A DNA stretch of 64,000 nt. It comes from Mucilaginibacter corticis. Lineage in GTDB: Bacteria; Bacteroidota; Bacteroidia; Sphingobacteriales; Sphingobacteriaceae. A program made the position numbers and the translations under genes. Positions 19,000-25,935 of this stretch are shown here, in pieces (positions within the stretch are counted from its first letter, which is position 1; each line of letters opens with the position of its first letter). The stretch is taken from assembly GCF_007558865.1 (NCBI RefSeq), contig NZ_VLPK01000001.1, positions 372,001 through 436,000 of the forward strand, read 5' to 3'. The notes below the pieces were generated by a model, which worked only from the letters and a program-made list of their open reading frames with translations, searched no databases and was not told the origin of the DNA.

Positions 19000-19068
19000 T
19001 CTTGCTTTCTTGTTTTGTTTTTTTAAGTCCCGCTGCCATCCTACATTGGCGGGCAGTTTTCGGGACTG
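19000..19068 (-). promoter_or_regulatory. Structured leader of the rpsL operon
   Basis: Between promoter and start codon the leader folds into a two-tier hairpin: GTCCCG pairs with CGGGAC and CTGCC with GGCAG (19027-19066). It is followed by an A-rich, not U-rich, stretch, so it is not a terminator. Autoregulation by a ribosomal protein is an inference. Confidence 0.55.
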
Positions 19069-19100
19069 CAAAAGTACGGAGTTATTTTATGATATTCAAG
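19069..19100 (-). promoter_or_regulatory. Promoter of the rpsL-led str operon
   Basis: On the minus strand CTTG (19097-19100), 20 nt, TACTTTTG (19069-19076). Good match to the Bacteroidota promoter. Confidence 0.8.
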
Positions 19101-19271
19101 AGGTTATGTGAAAAAAGTTTTTGCATGATAACAGATCTGTTATTTCCTTTAGACCAGCTTCAACAAAATAGCAGGTTATTTATACCTTATCAAATGCTAT
19201 AGGCGGTATGATGGATGGTTTTGGGAATTTGAAAAACTCCTTCTCTGTCATTTGACAACGAATATAAAACG

Positions 19272-19301
19272 AAAAAGGACAACCATCCGGCTGTCCCTTT
19301 T
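19272..19301 (-). terminator. Terminator after asd
   Basis: A hairpin with AAAGGGACAG/TTGTCCTTTT-type arms, followed on the minus strand by a T-rich tract. It lies about 40 bp past the asd stop, beyond the GC-rich TAG-element. Confidence 0.75.
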
Positions 19302-19317
19302 CAAATTCCAACTATTG

Positions 19318-19344
19318 TTCCCCCTTTAGGGGGTTAGGGGGCTA
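19318..19344 (-). repeat. GC-rich TAG-element, copy 2 (supplies the asd stop)
   Basis: Minus strand reads TAGCCCCCTAACCCCCT then AAAGGGGGAA, followed by CAATAG. The first TAG is the asd stop codon. Confidence 0.85.
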
Positions 19345-20349
19345 CGCTTCTACGCTTTCGCCCACCAAATGTTTAGCTACCAGATACTCCGCAATTTGTA
19401 CCGCATTTGTTGCAGCGCCTTTGCGCAGGTTATCGCTCACTATCCAACAGTTCAGCGTATTTGACTGGCTCTCATCACGGCGGATACGGCCTACAAATAC
19501 ATCGTCTTTATCGTGCGCGTCAAGCGGCATTGGGTATTTCAGGTTGGCAACGTCGTCGGTTACTACAACGCCCGGCGCTTTGCTTAGTATTTCCTTTACT
19601 TCGGCCAGATCAAAATCATTGGCAAACTCAATATTTACCGACTCTGAGTGTCCGCCCATAACCGGGATGCGCACGGTAGTAGCCGTAACACGGATACTGT
19701 CGTCGCCCATGATCTTGTTGGTTTCTTTAACCATTTTCATTTCCTCTTTGGTGTAACCGTTCTCGGTAAACACATCAATATGAGGCAATACGTTCAGGTC
19801 AATTTTGTATGGGTATGCCATTGGGCCGTCAATGCCGGCACGCTCGTTCATTAACTGGTCAACAGCCTTAACGCCGGTACCGGTTACCGACTGGTAGGTT
19901 GAAACCACCACGCGTTTAATTTTATATTTATCGTGCAGGGGTTTTAAAGCCACCACCATTTGTATGGTTGAGCAATTTGGGTTGGCAATAATTTTATCTT
20001 CGGGCGTTAATACATCGGCATTCACTTCGGGCACAACCAGTTTTTTGGTTGGATCCATGCGCCATGCTGATGAATTATCAATTACCGTGGTACCTGCAGC
20101 CGCAAAAAGCGGGGCCTGGGCCAATGATGTGCTGCCACCTGCCGAAAAAAGCGCTATGTCAGCCTTCTGTTTAATCGCATCCTCAACAGAAATTACCTTA
20201 TAAGCCTTACCCTTGAAAGTGATTTCCTTACCTACACTTTTCTCTGATGCGACTAATAATAAATCTGTAATGGGGAAGTTGCGTTCTTCAAGAACCTGCA
20301 ACATTTTGGTGCCAACTAATCCTGTAGCACCTACAACTGCGATCTTCAT
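19342..20349 (-). CDS. asd: Aspartate-semialdehyde dehydrogenase
   Basis: 335 aa. It reduces aspartyl phosphate to aspartate semialdehyde with NADPH, for Lys/Met/Thr and diaminopimelate synthesis. GATGLVGTKML is the N-terminal dinucleotide motif, NPNCSTIQMVVALKPL contains the active-site Cys (about 131), and VPVMGGHSES-like text carries the substrate His. Monocistronic, with its own terminator. The stop codon is part of a GC-rich repeat element. Confidence 0.98.
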   Translation of the reverse strand: MKIAVVGATGLVGTKMLQVLEERNFPITDLLLVASEKSVGKEITFKGKAYKVISVEDAIKQKADIALFSAGGSTSLAQAPLFAAAGTTVIDNSSAWRMDPTKKLVVPEVNADVLTPEDKIIANPNCSTIQMVVALKPLHDKYKIKRVVVSTYQSVTGTGVKAVDQLMNERAGIDGPMAYPYKIDLNVLPHIDVFTENGYTKEEMKMVKETNKIMGDDSIRVTATTVRIPVMGGHSESVNIEFANDFDLAEVKEILSKAPGVVVTDDVANLKYPMPLDAHDKDDVFVGRIRRDESQSNTLNCWIVSDNLRKGAATNAVQIAEYLVAKHLVGESVEA

Positions 20350-20518
20350 TTTTTTAAATGGTTAATTAATAATTATTTATTGGGCGGTAAATATCGACAT
20401 TTTTTTATTGACTGAATATATTTAATGCAAATGTTATCAGGTGTATAACAATTAAGGCCACCATTAATGAAATAAAAATTACCATAAGTTGCTTGTCTGC
20501 CTGGTATTGGCGGCAAGT

Positions 20519-20659
20519 TTACTCACCCCTATCCCGATAGCTATCGGGACTTCGCTCGTCTGCCCTCTCTTCGCCTTCGGCGGAAAGAGGGCTGTTTAAA
20601 ACCCTCTTTGCCGTTTACGGCAGAGAGGGTGGTCCAGCGAAGCGCAGACCGGGTGAGTA
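20519..20659. mobile_element. Palindromic GC-rich element, probable non-autonomous mobile repeat
   Basis: Bounded by perfect 10-bp inverted ends (TTACTCACCC and GGGTGAGTAA). Inside are TCCCGATAGCTATCGGGA (18-nt perfect palindrome), two CCCTCTyTkCCG-type hairpins and mirrored CTTCGCT/GTCTGC words. It is flanked by near-identical 18-nt direct copies of TTAAGGSCACCATTAATG at 20452-20469 and 20680-20697. No ORF. Confidence 0.65.
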
Positions 20660-20705
20660 ATTGATGGGCTATAATTTGATTTAAGGGCACCATTAATGCC
20701 GAAAA

Positions 20706-21000
20706 TTTTTCGTATATTGTTATCACCTCATCAATATCAGCCCTTAAAATCCATTACAAAAAAACAAGTATCTGATTTATCTCAAATCTGTCCATGTTCT
20801 TTGAAATTTTATGTAAGATATTAATTATCAATATTTTATTTAAAAACCCTACTACCGGCATATCCTATGATACCCGATAAATGGCATAATTTACTACGGG
20901 CATAAGCATCCACACCCGATAAACAGCAAAATTTACTACCGGTATATATGCCTTTACCCGATAAATGCAATTTTTTACTACCGGCATTTATCATAACATC
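20706..21000 (-). repeat. 42-bp tandem-repeat element, locus 1
   Basis: Four units start at 20850, 20892, 20934 and 20976, exactly 42 bp apart. Each begins TACTACSGGYAT; units 1-3 carry ACCCGATAAA at offset 22, and unit 4 is degenerate there. About 129 nt to the left lies TTTTTCGTATATTGT, the complement of ACAATATACGAAAAA. The same architecture recurs at 39048-39324. Confidence 0.85.
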
Positions 21001-21038
21001 GGTGTGAAAATCCAGGCCAATCATTTCGCCCAAATTTT

Positions 21039-21046
21039 TACCTTTG
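21039..21046 (+). promoter_or_regulatory. -7 box for threonine dehydrogenase gene
   Basis: TACCTTTG, matching TAnnTTTG, about 19 nt before the ATG at 21065. No good -33 box was seen; the upstream DNA is the end of the 42-bp array. Confidence 0.5.
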
Positions 21047-21064
21047 GTGCAACTGATACTCAAT

Positions 21065-22009
21065 ATGACCGAAAAGATAATTGTGATTGGCTCTAACGGC
21101 CAAATCGGCACCGAATTGGTAATGAATTTGCGTGCAAAATATGGTAACGAACAGGTGGTGGCATCTGACATACGCCCGACCGATAACCCGGTAATTAACG
21201 CCGGCCCCTTTGAACTGGTTAACGTGCTCGATAAGCACAACATGTTCCATTTGTTTGAAAAACATCAGCCTACGCAGATCTACCTGCTGGCTGCTATCCT
21301 GTCTGCCGTAGGCGAACAAAAGCCAAAACTGGCCTGGGACCTGAACATGAACGGCTTGATCCACGTGCTTGACCTGGCGATAGAATTTAAAGTCGCCAAG
21401 GTTTTCTGGCCAAGTTCTATCGCGGTTTTCGGCCCGCACTCGCCAAGAGAGAACACGCCGCAGTTTTGCATTATGGACCCAAATTCGGTTTACGGTTTCA
21501 GTAAACTGGCCGGCGAGCGCTGGTGCGAGTACTACTATGTTAAATATGGTTTGGATGTACGCAGTATCCGCTATCCCGGCCTGATAGGCTGGCGGTCTGA
21601 ACCCGGGGGCGGCACCACAGACTACGCGGTTGATATTTTTCACCAGGCTTTGGCGCATGGCAAATATGAAAGCTTTCTTTCTGCCGATACCGCCCTGCCC
21701 ATGATGTATATGGAAGATGCCATACGCGCCACCATAGAACTGATGGAAGCACCATCCTATAAATTGAGTATCCGCTCATCATATAACTTAGGTGGTATCA
21801 GCTTTACACCAGCGCAGCTATCCGCAGAAATTAAAAAACATCTGCCTGATTTTGAGATCAGCTACGCTGATTTTGATCCGCGTCAGGCCATTGCCGATAG
21901 CTGGCCAAAATCCATTGACGACACCTTCGCGCAAAACGACTGGGGCTGGAAGCAAAAGTTTGACCTGGCCAATATGACGGCTGATATGTTGGAGAACCTG
22001 AAAAAGTAA
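21065..22009 (+). CDS. tdh: L-threonine 3-dehydrogenase, SDR type
   Basis: 314 aa from MTEKIIVIGSNGQIG; the in-frame start at 21044 would precede the -7 box spacing and is less likely. GSNGQIG is the NAD-binding motif, SSIAVFGP and YGFSKLAGERW supply the catalytic Ser and YxxxK, and RYPGLIGWRSEPGGGTTDYAVDIF is the signature of the short-chain threonine dehydrogenases of animals and Bacteroidota. It oxidises threonine to 2-amino-3-ketobutyrate. The glycine C-acetyltransferase partner is not in the window. Confidence 0.92.
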   Translation: MTEKIIVIGSNGQIGTELVMNLRAKYGNEQVVASDIRPTDNPVINAGPFELVNVLDKHNMFHLFEKHQPTQIYLLAAILSAVGEQKPKLAWDLNMNGLIHVLDLAIEFKVAKVFWPSSIAVFGPHSPRENTPQFCIMDPNSVYGFSKLAGERWCEYYYVKYGLDVRSIRYPGLIGWRSEPGGGTTDYAVDIFHQALAHGKYESFLSADTALPMMYMEDAIRATIELMEAPSYKLSIRSSYNLGGISFTPAQLSAEIKKHLPDFEISYADFDPRQAIADSWPKSIDDTFAQNDWGWKQKFDLANMTADMLENLKK

Positions 22010-22075
22010 AAGTGATTTATAAGTTCGGTAAACAATCAATTTAATATACATTATTCATTTTTTGTATATTTGGAT

Positions 22076-22306
22076 ATGACGAAGCAAGCAATTATCGAAC
22101 ATACAATTGAAGTAATTAATCAGCTTCCTGAAGATAAGGCTGTTGAAATTGCGGATTTTGCCGATTTTCTGATCAGACAGCAAGATGAACTCTCTTTTAA
22201 TAAAGATGTGCAAGGTCTTGCATCCGGTCAGTCGTTTGATTTTTTAAAGGAAGAAGAAGATCTCTATGCTGTAAGCGACCTGAAAGAAGTTTATGGCAAA
22301 AGGTGA
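22076..22306 (+). CDS. Probable antitoxin of a MazF-type pair
   Basis: 76 aa from the ATG at 22076 (a TTG lies at 22070). EHTIEVINQLPEDKAVEIADFADFLIRQQDE resembles DUF2281-like antitoxin N-termini (LPEDK...DFxxFL). The stop overlaps the start of the toxin gene by 14 bp. Assignment rests on this overlap and on size. Confidence 0.7.
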   Translation: MTKQAIIEHTIEVINQLPEDKAVEIADFADFLIRQQDELSFNKDVQGLASGQSFDFLKEEEDLYAVSDLKEVYGKR

Positions 22307-22613
22307 TATTGTATTGGTTACTTTTCCGTTTACCGATCTTTCAGCAACCAAATTACGCCCGGCAGTTATTCTTGCTGAAACCAATATGGATATCACCGCA
22401 AGCTTTATTACTACCCAATTGCAATGGCGTGAAGCTACAGATGTTTTATTAAATCCGTCTAATACAAACGGGCTCAAAAAGTCTTCTTTAATCCGGACGG
22501 GGAAAATTTGCACTTTAAGCTTAGATTTAGTTCAAGGACTTTTAGGTGAGTTGACAACGATTGAACTTGAACAATTAAATCAAAAGCTAAAAACACTGTT
22601 ACAACTAAAGTGA
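22293..22613 (+). CDS. MazF/PemK-family toxin
   Basis: 106 aa. KGDIVLVTFPFTDLSATKLRPAVIL is the characteristic N-terminal strand with the conserved GD and KxRPxxVL features of sequence-specific mRNA endonucleases. ITTQL and SSLIRTGKICTL follow in the expected order. Paired with the overlapping upstream gene as a type II toxin-antitoxin module. Confidence 0.85.
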   Translation: MAKGDIVLVTFPFTDLSATKLRPAVILAETNMDITASFITTQLQWREATDVLLNPSNTNGLKKSSLIRTGKICTLSLDLVQGLLGELTTIELEQLNQKLKTLLQLK

Positions 22614-22633
22614 CAGATGTTCTATTTTCAAAA

Positions 22634-22663
22634 GTTGCACTAAATACATAAACATTATATTTG
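22634..22663 (+). promoter_or_regulatory. Promoter of yebC
   Basis: GTTG (22634-22637), 18 nt, TATATTTG (22656-22663). Transcription would begin about 45 nt before the ATG at 22714, leaving a leader that contains GACTATCGACCATGGACTAC-type word repeats. Confidence 0.65.
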
Positions 22664-22713
22664 TCCCCACATTCTATGGACTATCGACCATGGACTACTG
22701 ACTAAATAAAACA

Positions 22714-23439
22714 ATGGGAAGAGCATTCGAATTCCGTAAAGAGAGAAAATTTAAGCGTTGGGCCAAAATGGCCGTACAGTTTACCCGTTTGGGTAAAGAG
22801 ATAGTGATGGCCGTTAAAGCCGGTGGTGGCGACCCTAATACCAACTCGCGTTTACGTACCGCCATACAAAACTCAAAGGCGGTAAACATGCCTAAAGACC
22901 GTGTTGAGGCTGCTATAAAACGTGCCTCAAGCCGTGATGAGAAAGATTACGAAGAACTGGTGTACGAAGGTTATGCCGCACACGGCGTTGCCGTACTGGT
23001 TGAAACCGCTACCGATAATATTAACCGTACCGTAGCCAACGTACGCAGCTACTTTACCAAATACAATGGCGCGCTGGGTAAAACCGGGTCACTTGATTTT
23101 ATTTTTACCCGTAAGGCGGTTTTTACTTTTGTTCCCGGCGACCGCGACCTGGAAGAACTGGAGTTTGAACTGATAGATGCCGGTTTAGAAGAAATTTTTG
23201 TGGAAGCTGATGAAGAAGGAAACGACATAGCCGTACTTCATACCGCGTTTGAGGATTTTGGTAAAATGCAAAAAGCGTTGGAAGAATCAGGTATCGAAGT
23301 AAAATCAGCAAAGCTGGAACGTGTTGGGCAATCATTTAAAGAGGTAACCGAAGAACAAGCCGTTGACGTATTAAAACTGATAGACCGCCTTGAAGAGGAC
23401 GATGACGTACAAGCGGTTTACCATAATATGGCGGAGTAA
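22714..23439 (+). CDS. yebC: YebC/PmpR/TACO1 family protein
   Basis: 241 aa. MGRAFEFRKERKFKRWAKMAVQFTRLGKEI and GGGDPNTNSRLRTAIQNSKAVNMPKDRVEAAIKR are the family signatures; the acidic middle and C-terminal domains are present. Annotated classically as a transcription regulator; more recent work links the family to relief of ribosome stalling, as with EF-P, which is also in this window (not adjacent). Confidence 0.95.
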   Translation: MGRAFEFRKERKFKRWAKMAVQFTRLGKEIVMAVKAGGGDPNTNSRLRTAIQNSKAVNMPKDRVEAAIKRASSRDEKDYEELVYEGYAAHGVAVLVETATDNINRTVANVRSYFTKYNGALGKTGSLDFIFTRKAVFTFVPGDRDLEELEFELIDAGLEEIFVEADEEGNDIAVLHTAFEDFGKMQKALEESGIEVKSAKLERVGQSFKEVTEEQAVDVLKLIDRLEEDDDVQAVYHNMAE

Positions 23440-23519
23440 GTTAGAGATTAGTTAATTGGTGATTAGAGATTAGGTAAATTCTGTAATCTTTAAATCTTAA
23501 AAATCATAGTTCAGACAAT

Positions 23520-23735
23520 ATGCCACTATTCACCACACGTAAGCAGGAAAAGAAAGTTAAAATAACATTTAACGATACATTGCTTGTGGTTGAGGCAGAG
23601 GATGGCAAGCAACAGGTTTTTCCGCTTGCGTGGTTCCCTAAATTGTTAAATGCTACTGACGAAGAACGTGAGGACTGGGTGCAAACAGCAAAAGGGATCC
23701 ACTTTAATAAATTAGATCTGGACGTGGCTTTATAA
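23520..23735 (+). CDS. DUF2442-like small protein
   Basis: 71 aa. KVKITFNDTLLVVEAEDGKQQVFPLAWFPKLLNATDEERE fits DUF2442, a short beta-rich family with unknown role that is sometimes next to toxin genes. The spacers on both sides contain tandem words (GATTAGAGATTAG before it, TTGATTC after it). Confidence 0.75.
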   Translation: MPLFTTRKQEKKVKITFNDTLLVVEAEDGKQQVFPLAWFPKLLNATDEEREDWVQTAKGIHFNKLDLDVAL

Positions 23736-23820
23736 GAATCAAGAGACAAGAACCAAGAGACAAGAGTTTATACTCGATCTATCTTGATTCTTGATTCTTG
23801 ATTCTTGATTCTATCAAAAC

Positions 23821-24690
23821 ATGACTTTCGAAGAGTTTTTTAAAAAGAAGAGAATTGACCTGGCGGCCTTACAGCAAGGCGAGCCGGCGCTGTTTTCTGA
23901 ATTTAAATTACACTACGATCAAATGGGCGAAAAAAGTTTCGACCATACCAAGAAATACTGGTTCAACAAAATTCGCCGGCAATACAACTTACCGCCCGAA
24001 GTAAAAACCGAAAAGCCGAAAATTGATAACCCGCTGGCTGAGCAAACTATTAATGAAAGTTTGAGCGAACTGGCTTCACCCAAACCCGGTTTTACCCCGA
24101 GGTTCAAGGCTGCCGTTCCGCCAAAACCGATTGAAGAAGTTGCTGAAGATAAAAAAGCGGAAGCCCCTGCGGAGGACAAACCTAAAGTTGGTTTTACGCC
24201 AAGATTCAAGGCCGGTGTAACCAAGCCGACAGATCCGCCATCAGAAGAAAAGAAAGAGGACGCACCTGCCGAAGATAAGCCAAAGGTTGGCTTCACGCCG
24301 AGGTTTAAGGCAGGCGTTACTAAACCTGCGGAAGCGTCCGTTGAAGAAAAGAAAGCAGAAGAACCAATTGCAGAAGAAAAGCTCGGGGAAGACAAACCAA
24401 AAATGGGTTTTACTCCAAGGTTTAAGGCGGGTGTAACCAAACCTGCTGAAACTCCCGTAGAAGAAAAGAAAGCAGAAGAACAACCTGTAGAAGAAAAGCC
24501 TAAAATGGGTTTCACACCAAGATTCAAAGCAGGGGTAACAAAATCTACCGATGCACCCGTTGAGGAAAAGAAATCAGAAGAGGCACCTATAGAAGAAAAA
24601 CCTGCGGAAGACAAACCTAAAATTGGCTTCACGCCAAGATTTAAAGCCGGTGTAACTAAATCTGCCCCGCCTCCTGCAACCGAAGAATAA
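23821..24690 (+). CDS. Repeat protein with six KxGFTPRFKAGVTK units
   Basis: 289 aa. Residues 1-60 form a compact predicted domain (MTFEEFFKKKRIDLAAL ... KKYWFNKIRRQYNLPPE). From about residue 87 there are six copies of a basic GFTPRFKAgVtK motif separated by acidic Glu/Ala/Pro linkers (VEEKKAEE-type). No signal peptide, so cytosolic or membrane-peripheral. No family recognised for the repeats. It lies 61 bp upstream of the signal peptidase gene and in the same direction. Confidence 0.8.
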   Translation: MTFEEFFKKKRIDLAALQQGEPALFSEFKLHYDQMGEKSFDHTKKYWFNKIRRQYNLPPEVKTEKPKIDNPLAEQTINESLSELASPKPGFTPRFKAAVPPKPIEEVAEDKKAEAPAEDKPKVGFTPRFKAGVTKPTDPPSEEKKEDAPAEDKPKVGFTPRFKAGVTKPAEASVEEKKAEEPIAEEKLGEDKPKMGFTPRFKAGVTKPAETPVEEKKAEEQPVEEKPKMGFTPRFKAGVTKSTDAPVEEKKSEEAPIEEKPAEDKPKIGFTPRFKAGVTKSAPPPATEE

Positions 24691-24723
24691 AATTTTCCTG
24701 TAACATTTTTTAAATAGCGGTAT

Positions 24724-24747
24724 CTAAGTTTTGTAATCAAAACTTAG
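24724..24747 (+). promoter_or_regulatory. Perfect palindrome just upstream of the lepB start
   Basis: CTAAGTTTTG (24724-24733) and CAAAACTTAG (24738-24747) are perfectly complementary with a 4-nt spacer, ending 4 nt before the ATG. It may be an operator or a hairpin covering the translation start. Confidence 0.6.
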
Positions 24748-24751
24748 GCTC

Positions 24752-25855
24752 ATGAACTGGAAGCTAAATTTTAAGAAAAATCCCGATACCGTTAAACCAA
24801 AAAAATCTAAAACCCGCGAATGGGTTGATGCCATTGTTTTCGCGGTGCTTGTTTCAACTGTTATCCGTGGATTGTTATTTTCGGCTTATGCTATTCCGTC
24901 GGGGTCAATGGAGGGCACTCAGCTTACCGGCGATTACTTGTTCGTTAGTAAACTTAGCTATGGCCCGCGTATGCCTAACACGCCTTTGTCTATCCCGTTT
25001 ACAGAGCCTGTAATGTATGGGATTAAGACATATTTCGGTGCTTTGCAGTTACCCTATTTCAGGCTGCCGGGATTAACTACTATAAAAAATCGCGATATCG
25101 TGGTATTTAACAAACCCGACGAAGCCGGGCCCGAATACAATATCCCCGTAGACCAACGCACCTGCCTGATCAAACGCTGCCAGGCTATCCCCGGCGATGT
25201 ATTAAAAATTATTGACGGACAAGTTTACATAAACGGCAAGGTCGCGCCAAACGCGCCTAAACAGCAAACATCATACGCCATAGTAACCAACGGGCAGGAT
25301 ATTAACGTAGATGCCTTACAGGATCTGCATGTTACCGTGCGTCAGCAAATATCACCCGATTCGTACGAAATGGTGATGCCTGCTGCGGCTGCGGCTATTA
25401 TCAAAACGTATTCAAACATAAAAAGCGTTACACCAGTTGTTGCCCGGGCCAGGTTTTATGATGCCGAGATCTTTCCGCATAATGAAAAGTTTAAGTGGAA
25501 CCTGGATAACTTTGGCCCTATCAAACTGCCTAAAAAAGGCTGGACCACACCGTTAAATGATTCTACCCTTACCCTTTACCGCAGGGCTATAGAGGTGTAC
25601 GAAAACAACAAGGTAACCGTAAACGGCAAAGACATATTGATAAATGGCAAGAAAGCCGACACCTACACCTTTAAAATGGATTATTACTGGATGATGGGCG
25701 ACAACCGCCATGATTCTTTAGATTCAAGGTTTTGGGGTTACGTGCCCGAGGATCATATCATCGGCAAAGCTATGCTGACCTGGTTCAGTACAGATTCTAC
25801 CAAAAACATTTTTAACCGTGTAAGGTGGGACAGGGTATTAAGACCGATCAACTAA
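24752..25855 (+). CDS. lepB: Signal peptidase I
   Basis: 367 aa, inner-membrane serine/lysine protease that removes Sec signal peptides. One N-terminal TM helix (about 25-45) leads into YAIPSGSMEGT with nucleophile Ser52. LIKRCQAIPGD carries the general base Lys140, and YWMMGDNRHDSLDSRFWGYVP is box E. An insert of about 100 residues between boxes D and E is usual in Bacteroidota. Terminator shared with porX downstream. Confidence 0.95.
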   Translation: MNWKLNFKKNPDTVKPKKSKTREWVDAIVFAVLVSTVIRGLLFSAYAIPSGSMEGTQLTGDYLFVSKLSYGPRMPNTPLSIPFTEPVMYGIKTYFGALQLPYFRLPGLTTIKNRDIVVFNKPDEAGPEYNIPVDQRTCLIKRCQAIPGDVLKIIDGQVYINGKVAPNAPKQQTSYAIVTNGQDINVDALQDLHVTVRQQISPDSYEMVMPAAAAAIIKTYSNIKSVTPVVARARFYDAEIFPHNEKFKWNLDNFGPIKLPKKGWTTPLNDSTLTLYRRAIEVYENNKVTVNGKDILINGKKADTYTFKMDYYWMMGDNRHDSLDSRFWGYVPEDHIIGKAMLTWFSTDSTKNIFNRVRWDRVLRPIN

Positions 25856-25881
25856 CAAGTATCTAATAGCTATAAAAGCAA

Positions 25882-25917
25882 AACCCCGGTGTACAATGTG
25901 CGCCGGGGTTCATTTTT
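25882..25917. terminator. Shared terminator between lepB and porX
   Basis: AACCCCGG / CCGGGGTT stem (25882-25910) followed by TTTTTA on the plus strand and A/T-rich DNA on the other side. It sits between convergent genes. Confidence 0.8.
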
Positions 25918-25935
25918 ATAGGTAGACTCTATTTC

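Larger units (their letters stand above)
20350..21064. other. Long divergent spacer asd / threonine dehydrogenase
   Basis: A 715-bp spacer with no credible gene. In order it holds one arm of a direct repeat (20452-20469), a palindromic element (20519-20659), the second arm (20680-20697), the word TTTTTCGTATATTGT (20706-20720), about 129 nt of AT-rich DNA, four 42-bp repeat units (20850-21000) and a -7 box (21039-21046). Confidence 0.75.

Noticed and set aside
19318..19344. G-quadruplex at the GC-rich elements
   Set aside because: Only two or three G runs per strand in each copy; a simple hairpin explains them better.
20541..20726. 61-codon minus-strand frame across the palindromic element
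   Set aside because: Its first residues come from the ACAATATACGAAAAA word and the rest from hairpin DNA; no protein-like composition.
20850..21000. CRISPR array
   Set aside because: Period too regular, inter-motif sequence shared between units, only four units, no cas genes.
20836..21243. Reading frame of 135 codons opposite tdh that runs through the 42-bp array
   Set aside because: It begins antisense inside tdh; the regular 14-residue pattern is explained by the 42-bp DNA period. No ribosome binding site.
23919..24740. 273-codon minus-strand frame opposite the repeat protein
   Set aside because: Low-complexity shadow; the plus-strand protein has a sensible N-terminal domain and operon position.
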